Virus record (IMG/VR): IMGVR_UViG_3300045999_004446
Span: 1 to 36,710 of that record
Source of the DNA: a virus
Direction: 5' to 3' (one strand)
Length of the DNA stretch: 36,710 nucleotides
Of the stretch, positions 1 through 8,900 are shown piece by piece. Under the pieces are notes generated by a model. It was not told the DNA's origin. It made no database searches and was given only the letters and a program-made list of their open reading frames with translations. Each line of letters begins with the position of its first letter. The stretch's first letter is position 1. The position numbers and the translations under genes are program-made.

Positions 1-35
1 GAGAGCGTATTATCTATATCTATTGCATATCTCAT
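1..35 (-). CDS. HAD-family phosphatase, N-terminal fragment cut by window edge
   Basis: Reading left from an ATG at position 35, eleven codons are open to the window edge and give MRYAIDIDNTL. The D-I-D-N-T core matches motif I (DxDxT/V) of haloacid-dehalogenase phosphatases, where the first Asp is the nucleophile, and in many HAD sugar phosphatases this motif lies at the very N-terminus. The start codon overlaps the stop of the upstream cupin gene as ATGA, the junction used repeatedly in this genome, which supports it as a real start. After kinase, nucleotidyltransferase and epimerase genes of ADP-heptose synthesis, a GmhB-type heptose-bisphosphate phosphatase would fit, but eleven residues cannot prove substrate. 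A generic capsule-locus HAD protein is the main alternative. Confidence 0.6.
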   Translation of the reverse strand, partial: MRYAIDIDNTL

Positions 36-379
36 TTGGATGATGGTTCTATTCTATATGTGTCTGCATCAAAATGTTGCGTAGAAACTTCAAAAATTAT
101 CGTATCCTCTAGAGCATGTACTTGGTGTGGATATCCTGGAGCGAGATGAATCACTTCTCCAGCACCAAGCACCTCAATGTGTTTAGTTGCGTTTACTGGT
201 TCAATCCAATGCAATTCGATTTTGCCACTTTGGATATACCAGCTTTCATCTTTCATCAGATGATAATGAAGACTCGAATGTTTCCCACAATCAAACACCA
301 GCAATTTACCACAATACTTTGGGTTATTTGCGAATACAATTTCACGACCCCATGTCTTTTCAACTATTTTTGGTTTCAT
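32..379 (-). CDS. Small cupin protein, sugar-phosphate isomerase/epimerase-like
   Basis: A 115-aa single-domain cupin. Cupin motif 1 is visible as HYHLMKDE (residues 38-45, two His plus Glu as metal ligands) and motif 2 as PGYPHQVHA (81-89). The opening KTWGREIVFAN resembles the C-terminal cupin of mannose-6-phosphate isomerase/GDP-mannose pyrophosphorylase proteins (KPWGxE). It probably binds a metal and acts on or senses a sugar phosphate or nucleotide sugar, but the reaction cannot be assigned. Its ATG lies 20 nt inside the end of the HldD-like gene, and its stop overlaps the next gene's start as ATGA, so it is embedded in the heptose module and likely co-translated with it. Confidence 0.8.
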   Translation of the reverse strand: MKPKIVEKTWGREIVFANNPKYCGKLLVFDCGKHSSLHYHLMKDESWYIQSGKIELHWIEPVNATKHIEVLGAGEVIHLAPGYPHQVHALEDTIIFEVSTQHFDADTYRIEPSSK

Positions 380-1226
380 TTTTTAGTTTCTCATAATAAA
401 TATTTATTCCACTAACCAATGTCTCAGTAGTATCTATCCATCCATTATCCATTGCCTTGCCGATATCAGCAATTGTATTTGTCTGATATTGCTTCTTCAA
501 CTTTTCTGGCATTGCAATTTCAATCTTGGACCCTGCACCAAATGCAGCAATGCATTTATCTGCTACGTCATCAAACGACGATTGAATTCCAGATCCCAAG
601 TCATACACCCCAGGAATTGGATTCTTATATGCATTGAAAAATACTCGACAAACATCATCGACGTAGATAAAATCTCTATTGTATGTGTGAGAGTTCGCGA
701 AGATATGGAGTCTTTCACCATCCTTCAATTGGTTGAACCATTTGAACATCACAGATGCCATATCTCTTTTATGATATTCATTCGGACCATAGACATTGAA
801 CAACCGAAAACAAACACCATGATCGGAGATGTCTTTTTCTGACACTAACTTGGACATGGCATAGAGATTCAATGGACCAGATCCATTTCCATATATTGCA
901 GCAGTAGATGCAAAAAACAATGGAAGTTTCTTTGTTCGGCAAAAATTAGATAACTTTTTGGTAAAATCGATATTATATTTTTGTATTACATCGATGTTGG
1001 TTTCTAGCGTATCTGATATTGCTCCAAAATGAAAAACTGATGTGATTTCCTGATTGAACAAGTCATCATCAAGCACATCATAAGACTTGAAATATTTTGC
1101 TTTATTGTTGTAACGATAAGAATTTTCTTGAAAATCACATAGGATAATATCTTCAATTCCAATAGAATTGAGATAAAGAAGCATTCTGCTTCCTATAAAC
1201 CCAGAAGAACCAGTTACTAATATCAT
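360..1226 (-). CDS. hldD: ADP-L-glycero-D-manno-heptose-6-epimerase-like SDR (HldD-like)
   Basis: A 288-aa extended short-chain dehydrogenase/reductase. Visible motifs are the Rossmann loop GSSGFIG (residues 6-12), GAISDTLE (68-75), which is close to the GAISxTTE of HldD, catalytic Ser/Thr in STAA (107-110), and YxxxK as YAMSK (122-126). The segment FNVYGPNEYHKRDMAS (143-158) is characteristic of HldD, as is RDFIYVDDV further on. HldD interconverts ADP-D,D- and ADP-L,D-heptose, the donor for LPS inner-core heptose. It is slightly shorter than the usual roughly 310 aa. The start overlaps the upstream nucleotidyltransferase stop as ATGA. The preceding HldE-like genes make the HldD assignment more likely than a generic UDP-sugar epimerase. 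Confidence 0.88.
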   Translation of the reverse strand: MILVTGSSGFIGSRMLLYLNSIGIEDIILCDFQENSYRYNNKAKYFKSYDVLDDDLFNQEITSVFHFGAISDTLETNIDVIQKYNIDFTKKLSNFCRTKKLPLFFASTAAIYGNGSGPLNLYAMSKLVSEKDISDHGVCFRLFNVYGPNEYHKRDMASVMFKWFNQLKDGERLHIFANSHTYNRDFIYVDDVCRVFFNAYKNPIPGVYDLGSGIQSSFDDVADKCIAAFGAGSKIEIAMPEKLKKQYQTNTIADIGKAMDNGWIDTTETLVSGINIYYEKLKNETKNS

Positions 1227-1621
1227 AATCTTTCTATTATACTAGTAGATGAATAGTTTTCAAGTCTATTAAATAAAATTAATTTAGAATTATCACATAT
1301 TGCATCAGTCTGACGTATGAAATCTAAATTCCAATCTGAACCTTTCACCACAACATCGGGTTTCAATAAAGCATGAAACTCTTTCAATTCTTCGTGTGTG
1401 TTGAATACTACCACTTCGTCTACAAATCTTATGGATTGTAGTATCTTCTTCCTATCCTCGACAGTGTTGATTGGTCTACTCATTCCTTTTGTCTTCTTGA
1501 CTCTTTCATCGGAATCTATAGCAACGATAAGATAGTCTCCTTGTGTCTTGCAAAACTCAAGAAGTTCCACATGACCCCTATGAATTATATCAAAAACACC
1601 ATTAGTGAAAACAGTCTTCAT
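1223..1621 (-). CDS. hldE2: HldE C-terminal-domain-like nucleotidyltransferase (heptose-1-phosphate adenylyltransferase)
   Basis: A 132-aa cytidylyltransferase-fold protein. It begins MKTVFTNGVFDIIHRGHVEL, with the HxGH nucleotide-binding motif at residues 14-17, and continues with DSDERVKKTKG and VVVKGSDW, as in the C-terminal domain of HldE/RfaE. In the pathway this domain adenylylates heptose-1-phosphate to ADP-heptose. The frame is open 48 nt further upstream, but the ATG at 1621 forms a perfect ATGA overlap with the kinase stop, so I chose that start. Bacterial HldE is often one two-domain polypeptide; here the two activities are separate, coupled genes. A glycerol-3-phosphate cytidylyltransferase (TagD-like) is the main alternative, but the context favours heptose. 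Confidence 0.85.
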   Translation of the reverse strand: MKTVFTNGVFDIIHRGHVELLEFCKTQGDYLIVAIDSDERVKKTKGMSRPINTVEDRKKILQSIRFVDEVVVFNTHEELKEFHALLKPDVVVKGSDWNLDFIRQTDAICDNSKLILFNRLENYSSTSIIERL

Positions 1622-2352
1622 AATTGTGGGACCGATACTCCACGATACTTGACAACATTGGATGCACACTTGTTTGCAAATTCAATGGATGATACTATAT
1701 CACTTGTTTTGAAATATTCAACAACTAATCCTGCTAAAAAAGTATCACCAGCACCAGAAACATCCTGGACATCTACTTTATTCACTGGATAATGTTTATC
1801 TCTATATTCACATCCATTGCTACCCAAAGTATGAATTATCTTATTCTTCATGGTAGGTGTGATTGCATCATATGAATTTCTAAACTCCGTGTCGTTGATC
1901 TTTATATACTTTGCATTATTTGCCCAGGATCCAAGTTTTTTCTTGGTATCTAAAAACACCGTATCGTGATTTGCACAGATGGTTTCAATATCATATTCAG
2001 AGATGAATCCCTTGTCATAATCAGATATCACGATGATTTTATAGGAGTATGATAATTCCTTTATGTTAATGGACTCTTTGCCTTCCACCGAATCAACTCG
2101 AAAAAAAGTATGATTGCTTTTCTTGTGAACGTATCTTGTCTTGGTGACATTGTACCAATTCTTATTCACAATAGCATCACACGAATATCCTAGAGAAATA
2201 ATATTCCTCTGCACATTTTTTGCCATACCAGGATTTTCCGTTGAGTCCAGGACATTCAATACTGGAACGGGTACATCTGGACACAATCTGTTTGAGTCGC
2301 AATATACGAATATATCACGACAAGCATCACCAATAACAAGAATGTCTTTCAT
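1618..2352 (-). CDS. hldE1: HldE N-terminal-domain-like PfkB sugar kinase (heptose-7-phosphate kinase)
   Basis: A 244-aa PfkB/ribokinase-family kinase. RLCPDVPVPVLNV (22-34) matches the R-I-S-P-E-A-P-V-P-V segment typical of HldE, ISDYDKGFI (109-117) matches its LSDYGKG segment, KINDTEF (151-157) is the N-x-x-E region, and DVSGAGDTF (197-205) contains the anion hole and catalytic Asp 203. The enzyme would phosphorylate D-glycero-D-manno-heptose-7-phosphate at C1. It is short against the roughly 320-aa bacterial domain, and the glycine-rich GGAANVA element is altered to NPGMAKNV. ATGA overlaps join it to genes on both sides. Product specificity is inferred from motifs and neighbours. Confidence 0.85.
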   Translation of the reverse strand: MKDILVIGDACRDIFVYCDSNRLCPDVPVPVLNVLDSTENPGMAKNVQRNIISLGYSCDAIVNKNWYNVTKTRYVHKKSNHTFFRVDSVEGKESINIKELSYSYKIIVISDYDKGFISEYDIETICANHDTVFLDTKKKLGSWANNAKYIKINDTEFRNSYDAITPTMKNKIIHTLGSNGCEYRDKHYPVNKVDVQDVSGAGDTFLAGLVVEYFKTSDIVSSIEFANKCASNVVKYRGVSVPQL

Positions 2353-3728
2353 AGTCTAGTAAAAGCAAGATTCGAATTGTCTGTAATATGCTTAAAGTTC
2401 ATTAGATAATTAAATGAGTTTAGGTATTTGATTGTCTTCTGAAGTTTATTACCCTGAGTAAAAACACCGTCAGAATGAACCGTCTCAAAGAATATGTTCT
2501 TTATATTTAACTTACTGAAATCAACTGAAAGTATTATATCACAATCATGACCTTCTGCGTCAATATACAGCCAATCAATCTCGCTGGTGTGCCATCCATA
2601 CTTTTCCAGCAACGTCTCTAGCTTCATGCACGAAACATTCTGACTTGTTATATTGGATAGTTTGTTATTATGCTTAACAACATGATCTAGCAAAATTGAG
2701 CTATGTGATGAATCCCCAGAGTCGATATCGTTAAAATGCATTTCTATTTTACCATCGTATGTGGTTATTGCACATTCGTCAAAATGACAGTTATCAAAAT
2801 CAGCGTAGCATTCCCGCAGATGTTCGAGCGAATATGGATTTGGTTCCACTAACAAGCATTCATATTTTCGATTCTTTACTTTTTCAAAAACATGATCATA
2901 ACCCTTGTTTGCTCCAATTTGTACTAGTTTTTTAGGATGTGGTGGTTCAACATAAATGATGGAACTATTAGATCTTCCCCACGGACCAGATATCAGATTT
3001 GATATGTGCATTGGAAAGAATCTTTTATCAAGTGAATTGATAAGTTTCCATCTTTCGTAAATTTTTTCGTGACCACCATACCACTTATCCTTGAATATTA
3101 CATCTTTATCAAAGTAGTAATTGTAGTGTCGGAATACCTGAGAGAGCATCCTTGGCTCTATGCCCATCTGCCCCTCTATGATCGGTGGTTCGTGGCAGAT
3201 AAACTTCTCACCTTCCCACTTCCATAAACGAATATACCCACTGGTATATGCCTCCCCCCAATCTCCTATCGCACGAAGATTCCTTCCAATAAAGCATTGA
3301 GCGCGGAAACATCCTGCCTTCGAACCGCTGTCAAACAACTCTTTTTCAGCAGCGTCCATTTGTTCTAATTCCCATTGCTCGTCTATATCGATTTCCCATA
3401 GCCAGCAACGATTTGTGATTTTCTTAACTTCTTCTATGGCTCTGTTGACTTGATGATCTTTAGATTGCCAAAATCCATTCGAAGGAATATAGATCAACTT
3501 ATCCGTTTCTTTGGATAGAAATTGAAGAAACTCCCGTGTTCCATCAATACTTCCTCCATTGAGGTGAAGATCATCTGGAAACTCGTTACACCATTTGGTA
3601 CTGCCGTTTGAGCGTGATGCACCTTCGACAACTATCCATTTGTCGCATGATTTAAGTATATTTTCGTATTGTGTGTTGTGATGAAGATGATGAAGTCCAT
3701 TATGAATAATTGAAAACACGATTCTCAT
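2349..3728 (-). CDS. Two-domain glycosyltransferase / FkbM methyltransferase fusion
   Basis: A 459-aa protein with two apparent enzymes. Residues 1 to about 245 look like a GT-A glycosyltransferase: an N-terminal beta strand, SIDGTREFLQ, and the metal-binding D-x-D in WLWEIDIDEQW (Asp 113 and 115). Its layout recalls GT17-like proteins. Residues about 265-459 form an FkbM-type SAM methyltransferase: the SAM-loop region QIGANKGYD (270-278), VEPNP (294-298), and LYIDAEGHD (387-395), the hallmark IDxEG motif. A sugar added by the first domain could be O-methylated by the second; this is inference. It lies 3 nt after the small 135-aa gene and overlaps the kinase gene as ATGA. Acceptor and donor are unknown. 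Confidence 0.8.
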   Translation of the reverse strand: MRIVFSIIHNGLHHLHHNTQYENILKSCDKWIVVEGASRSNGSTKWCNEFPDDLHLNGGSIDGTREFLQFLSKETDKLIYIPSNGFWQSKDHQVNRAIEEVKKITNRCWLWEIDIDEQWELEQMDAAEKELFDSGSKAGCFRAQCFIGRNLRAIGDWGEAYTSGYIRLWKWEGEKFICHEPPIIEGQMGIEPRMLSQVFRHYNYYFDKDVIFKDKWYGGHEKIYERWKLINSLDKRFFPMHISNLISGPWGRSNSSIIYVEPPHPKKLVQIGANKGYDHVFEKVKNRKYECLLVEPNPYSLEHLRECYADFDNCHFDECAITTYDGKIEMHFNDIDSGDSSHSSILLDHVVKHNNKLSNITSQNVSCMKLETLLEKYGWHTSEIDWLYIDAEGHDCDIILSVDFSKLNIKNIFFETVHSDGVFTQGNKLQKTIKYLNSFNYLMNFKHITDNSNLAFTRL

Positions 3729-3731
3729 ATT

Positions 3732-4139
3732 TTATCCGTTTGTTGAAATAAAAGCATCTATCTCTTCGTGAGTTGTGAGATTTTCAATTTCTGTTCTTTT
3801 GCTTCTATATGCCGAGATTGCTCCCTGCACAAGAGCGAAGTCAGAACTCTCACCTTGAAACTCCTTTATTAATTCATCATGTACTATTTCATAGGAGTCT
3901 GAATTCAATTGTTGTAGCAACATAGATTTGCGATCTTCAATTGTCAAATCTATAACAGACCATACAATTTCAACAGGAGTTTTTGTAAGATCAAAGGAAT
4001 GTGCTCCTGTTATTTGCCTTCCAGCAATAAGAGTAGGCTCAATTTCTATAGCATCTCTCCAATCACCAGTTGCATTCTCTGGAAGATAATCAAGACATTC
4101 CACTACTTCATCGTTTTCTACCCTAATATGCTTTGGCAT
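3732..4139 (-). CDS. Small hypothetical protein, possible tail-fibre accessory/assembly protein
   Basis: A 135-aa protein I do not recognise firmly. The N-terminus (MPKHIRVENDEVVECLDYLP) is an acidic beta-rich stretch, followed by LIAGRQITGAHSFDL. The second half is predicted helical (DRKSMLLQQLNSDSYE; EIENLTTHEEIDAFIST). Proteins of this size with a beta N-terminus and helical C-terminus commonly follow fibre genes in tailed phages, sometimes as fibre-assembly chaperones, so that role is possible but unproven. The start lies 22 nt inside the end of the sulfotransferase fusion gene. No signal peptide, membrane segment or catalytic motif is seen. Confidence 0.75.
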   Translation of the reverse strand: MPKHIRVENDEVVECLDYLPENATGDWRDAIEIEPTLIAGRQITGAHSFDLTKTPVEIVWSVIDLTIEDRKSMLLQQLNSDSYEIVHDELIKEFQGESSDFALVQGAISAYRSKRTEIENLTTHEEIDAFISTNG

Positions 4140-5908
4140 AGTTTACTCCATTTTGATTTCTTTACAATTCCAAACTGACCCTCTAAATTTTTCTTCAACT
4201 CCGATATAGGATGCTTCCAACATCCAAACTTTTTTTGCCTGAACAACTTTACTGAATCATAGTAAGGTGATTTGTCACCAGGCACAGACCATATGTAATA
4301 GTTCAAGACAGGAACAATTATCCATGTTGGAACTCCCATTGCTCCTGCAAGATGTGCAACACTGGTGCATGATGATATCACAAGATCGCAGCCAGATATA
4401 GCATCTCGTGTTTGTTCCCAATTATTTAGGGGAACTTTCTTGATGAATTCTGGACAATCTTCCTCTCCAGCATCTCTTTGTAAACAAATAAAATCAGCAT
4501 CAATATTCTTTAGAGCATCAAAGAAAGACTTCAGTGGAAATCTACGATTTTGCTCATGTTCGAACTTTGGATTTCCCTGCCAACGAACTCCTATCACGGG
4601 TCGCTTGTTCTTTGGGCTATTTGTTTTTGGAATATAAGGAGAACCATTAATATCTTTATATTCATAACCCAACGGTATGAGAACTGACATGGCTGGAACC
4701 CAAAAATCATGGTATACACCACCAGCAGCGGAGTGTTCTATAATCATCTTTACACCTATGCAGCATTTAACAATCGGAAACAATTCAGCAGAACAAGCAA
4801 CAATAATATCACATCCTCGTCTATTCATGTCTTTGATGTATTTTAAAGCATGAATCTGATCTCCTATTCCACCTTCAAGGTAATATAGGATTGTTCCCAT
4901 ACTCTTCCCATCCCACATTGGTGTTGGTACTGGTGGTCTTGGATTGCCAAAACAGTTCTCATATCGACCCCTAGCCAAACCCTCCATTCCCTCTTGTAAT
5001 CTTCCCTGACGCAAGGCATACCAACCCATGTTGAAGGCAATCTTGTTACATAGAGGATTCTCCTTCTGTGCTTCACAAAGAAGTTTATATGACTCCCCAA
5101 ACTCACCTTTCATCGAAAGTGCAACGGAGTGGTCGATCTTTTTTTTCTTATAGTCACGAACCTCTCCCTTCCAGAATTTTGGTTGGTCGTAACTGTCGAA
5201 GTGCTGTGCTAGAATTTTTCTTGAATCTTGATTATGTTGATATCCTAATCGTGGTGATATCGTATGAAGATTTGGAATTCCCCATGCTGCATCATCTTTT
5301 TCTGCCACAACCTTTGTGTCGATATTTCCAAAATCATATTCAAATGGATCAAGTCCAAGAAACTTATGAATTAGATTCAGTTGTTCCTGTGGAGACTGAA
5401 TAAGATCATCATAGTCAATGAATAATATATTATTTGGCGCAGAGTCATATCCATTTTTCAGTTCAGCATATGATGATTTGAGATGTTGAATCAATTGCGA
5501 AGAGCGAAGAAACTCTGAAACATCGTTTGGTTTTGCAACTCTTACAAATGATGCAGCACAGTCGGCAGTAGATCGAACGGTTGCTATAATCTTTGGATGA
5601 TGACCAAGAACCTTTGTCATTGTTTCCATTATCTGTGGATTCACCCATCCCCTGCTCTTGTCAATGATTACTGATTTCTTCACATCCTTATACTTTGCAT
5701 CAATGACGGATCGAAGCATACGATAGGCTTCTTCCTTCTCTCCACCCTGTGCAACAGTGGTTGGTGAACTTTCCCATGTTGTGCATACAGAGCCAAGAAT
5801 GTCTATAAGACCGCTTGTTGGTGTTGAATGGACTTGAGGGTGCTGATTAAGAAGGGAAGAGAGAACGGTTGAACCACTACGGGGAAGACCACTGAGAAAA
5901 TAAATCAT
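4118..5908 (-). CDS. Sulfotransferase - TPR - GT9-like glycosyltransferase fusion
   Basis: A 596-aa multidomain protein. Residues 1 to about 235 form a PAPS-dependent sulfotransferase: the 5'-phosphosulfate loop GLPRSGST (7-14), the 3'-phosphate-binding segment ATVRSTADCAAS (109-120), and FIDYDDLIQSP with FLGL before the domain end. Residues about 255-320 look like one or two TPR helices (FGESYKLLCEAQKENP; AFNMGWYALRQGRLQEG). Residues about 335-596 resemble TPR-linked GT9/heptosyltransferase-like proteins: LEGGIGDQIHALKY (344-357), VIGVRWQGNP (438-447) and SSCTSVAHLAGAMGVPTW (512-529). The start has a good AAGGAG site. It directly follows the RCC1 fibre gene and precedes the ADP-heptose genes, so sulfation and heptose-like transfer to a surface or virion glycan is plausible. 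Exact substrates are unknown. Confidence 0.85.
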   Translation of the reverse strand: MIYFLSGLPRSGSTVLSSLLNQHPQVHSTPTSGLIDILGSVCTTWESSPTTVAQGGEKEEAYRMLRSVIDAKYKDVKKSVIIDKSRGWVNPQIMETMTKVLGHHPKIIATVRSTADCAASFVRVAKPNDVSEFLRSSQLIQHLKSSYAELKNGYDSAPNNILFIDYDDLIQSPQEQLNLIHKFLGLDPFEYDFGNIDTKVVAEKDDAAWGIPNLHTISPRLGYQHNQDSRKILAQHFDSYDQPKFWKGEVRDYKKKKIDHSVALSMKGEFGESYKLLCEAQKENPLCNKIAFNMGWYALRQGRLQEGMEGLARGRYENCFGNPRPPVPTPMWDGKSMGTILYYLEGGIGDQIHALKYIKDMNRRGCDIIVACSAELFPIVKCCIGVKMIIEHSAAGGVYHDFWVPAMSVLIPLGYEYKDINGSPYIPKTNSPKNKRPVIGVRWQGNPKFEHEQNRRFPLKSFFDALKNIDADFICLQRDAGEEDCPEFIKKVPLNNWEQTRDAISGCDLVISSCTSVAHLAGAMGVPTWIIVPVLNYYIWSVPGDKSPYYDSVKLFRQKKFGCWKHPISELKKNLEGQFGIVKKSKWSKLCQSILG

Positions 5909-5932
5909 AATATAAAACTCCTTGTCATATAA

Positions 5933-8900
5933 CTATGTAGTTTCTATTGCAGCACAATTATCTCCCGCACCTCTAGAAATAACCACGGTGCTCCAATTTG
6001 AAGATGTGCCAACTTGGACAGGAGAAGATACATGGTTTGTAAATCTAATAATTTCGGAAAATCCGTTTCTTCCCATACCATACAACAAATTAGATGTATT
6101 TTTTGCCATGTTGTGATTATACGCACTACTTATGTCGTTCCAATTCGTAGCACTTCCCACTTGAACAGGAGATGATCGGTTGGTGGTATCACTAGTACCC
6201 AATCCACCGTATGAATTAAATCCCCATGCCCAAAGAGTTCCACCAGTTTTAATTGCTTTTGTGTCATATCTTCCGATTGAAACTTTACTCCAATCAGTAC
6301 CTGTTCCCACTTGAACAGGAGATGATCGAGTGGTGGCATCACCAAGACCCAATTGACCATTATTATTCCTACCCCACCCCCACAGGGTTCCAGTGGTTTT
6401 CCTAGCCATCGTGGAATTTCCAGCAGTTGATACACTTGACCAATCTGTAGCAGTTCCTACTTGTTTGGGTGAATTGTAATAATTAAAAGTTTGTATTCCT
6501 AATCTTCCGTAACCAGAATTCAAACCAAAAGCATAAAGTTTTCCTGAAGTGTTTATTCCAAAAGATGCACTAGTTCCAACACCAATATTGCTCCAGTCTG
6601 TTTTAGATCCAATTTGCGTTGGTGCAGATCGGTTACTAACATTACCAAGACCCAATTCACCGCCAGTATTTCTTCCCCATGCCCACAGGGTTCCTGTGGT
6701 TTTTAACCCAATTGTATGGAATCTTGCAGAGGAAACTTTACTCCAATTAGTATCTGTTCCCACTTGAACAGGAGATGATCGGTTGGTGGTATTACCAAGA
6801 CCCAATTGGTATTGAGCATTTAGTCCCCATGCCCAAAGAGTTCCATTGGTTTTTATTGCCAATGTACTGGCATAGTTACAGTTAACACTAGCCCAATCCG
6901 TACCTGTTCCCACTTGAACAGGAGATGATCGGTTGGTGGTATCACCAAGACCCAATTGACCAAAATTATTTCTACCCCATGCCCACAGGGTTCCTCCAGT
7001 CTTAACTGCACAAACATGACTACTAATGCCGCAAGATACACTAGCCCAATCAGTACCTGTTCCAACTTGGACAGGAGATGAACGGCTGGTAGTATTGCCA
7101 AGACCCAATTGACCATAGGTATTTCTACCCCATGTCCAAAGAGTTCCAGTGGTTTTTATTGCCGCACAATTTCTGTTTGCAGCAGATACTTTCGACCAAT
7201 CGGTTTGTGTTCCCACTTGAACAGGAGATGATACTGTGACAGCAGTGCCATTTCCCAAAGAACCATATGATCCACTACCCCATGTCCAAAGAGTTCCAGT
7301 GGTTCTTATTGCAGATGCAACAAGATATCCCATTGAAGCCGTAGCCCAATTACTGTCTGTTCCCTGTTGAGTAGGAGAGAACCGTGATACATAACTATAG
7401 ATAAGACCTAAATGATAACTATTATTTCTTCCCCAAACCCAAAGTGTTCCAGTAGTTTTCACTGCTATTGTTGAGCCTCCAAATCCCGCATTTCCTCCTA
7501 CCAAAGACCAATTCGTATCTGTTCCCACTTGGACAGGAGAACTAGTACGATCACGGGCAAGCGTTCCTAAACCAAGTTTTCCATAATTATTATTCCCCCA
7601 TGCCCAAAGAGTTCCAGTGGTTTTTACTGCAAATGATTGAGCATCATTAGTTGCTAGACCACCAGCAGAAACGCTTGCCCAATTGCTATCACTTCCTATC
7701 TGTACTGGTGATGACCTTGTAACAAAACTATCATTCCCTAATTGTCCATGTGCACCTCTTCCCCATGCCCATAGAGTTCCATTTGTTTTTACAGCAAGTG
7801 TATGATATGGACTAGAAGAAGTGCTTGCCCAATTCGTATCTGTTCCCACTTGAACAGGAGATGATCTACTATTATTGTTACCTGAACCAAGTCTTCCATA
7901 TGTACCTAATCCCCAAGTCCAAAGAGAACCATTAGTTTTTATTGCAACAGTGAATCTGTCTGTTGTTGCAGCAGAACCAATAGAAGACCAATCCGTACCA
8001 GAGCCTATTTGGACAGGAGAAGACTGATTTACTTCATTTCCAGTTCCCAATACCCCACTAAAGTTCTTTCCCCATGCCCAAAGAGTTCCTGTAGTCTTAA
8101 TTCCAAAAGTATGATCTCGTTTTGCTGTAAAAGAAGACCATGTATCATTTGATATTAGTGTTGGTTTGCTTATGCGTAAATTGTATGCTCTTCCATTTTC
8201 AAACACCAACAGACCATATGCACTTGAACCCCATGCCCAAAGAGTTTTATTTGATCTTCTTGCTATTGATGCATTCCTTCCAGCACCAACATTTATCCAA
8301 TCGGTGTTCGCTCCCACTTGAACAGGAGATGATCTATTTACTTGATCTCCAACTCCAAGTTCACCTCTTAGCACATTAGCACCAAAACTCCAAAGAGTTC
8401 CAGTGGTTCTTATTGCGTGGCTGTGAGTGTATCCTGCATCTACAATCGACCAATTCGTATCTGTTCCAACTTGGACAGGAGATGATCGGTTGTTAGTATC
8501 ACGGAGTCCAAGACGACCATAACCATTATTTCCCCATGCCCAAAGAGTTCCATTTGATTTTACAGCAAGTGTATGTTGTCTTCCAGATGAAACTTTACTC
8601 CAATTCGTATCTGTTCCAACTTGGACAGGAGATGATCGGTTGGTGGTATCACCAAGACCCAATTGACCAGCATTATTTCTACCCCATCCCCAAAGAGTTC
8701 CAGTAGTTTTTAAAGCAATTGTATGATATTCTCCAACAAAAACGCTTGCCCAATCCGTACCTGTTCCAACTTGGACAGGAGATGAACGGCTGGTAGTATT
8801 GCCAAGACCCAATTGACCATAGGTATTTCTACCCCACGCCCAAAGAGTTCCATTGGTTTTTATTGCAAATGATGCTCTTCCACCAGCAGAAACGCTTGCC

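Noticed and set aside
1622-1669. Longer start for the HldE-like nucleotidyltransferase
   Set aside because: The extension lies inside the kinase gene; the ATG at 1621 forms an ATGA overlap and the canonical N-terminus.
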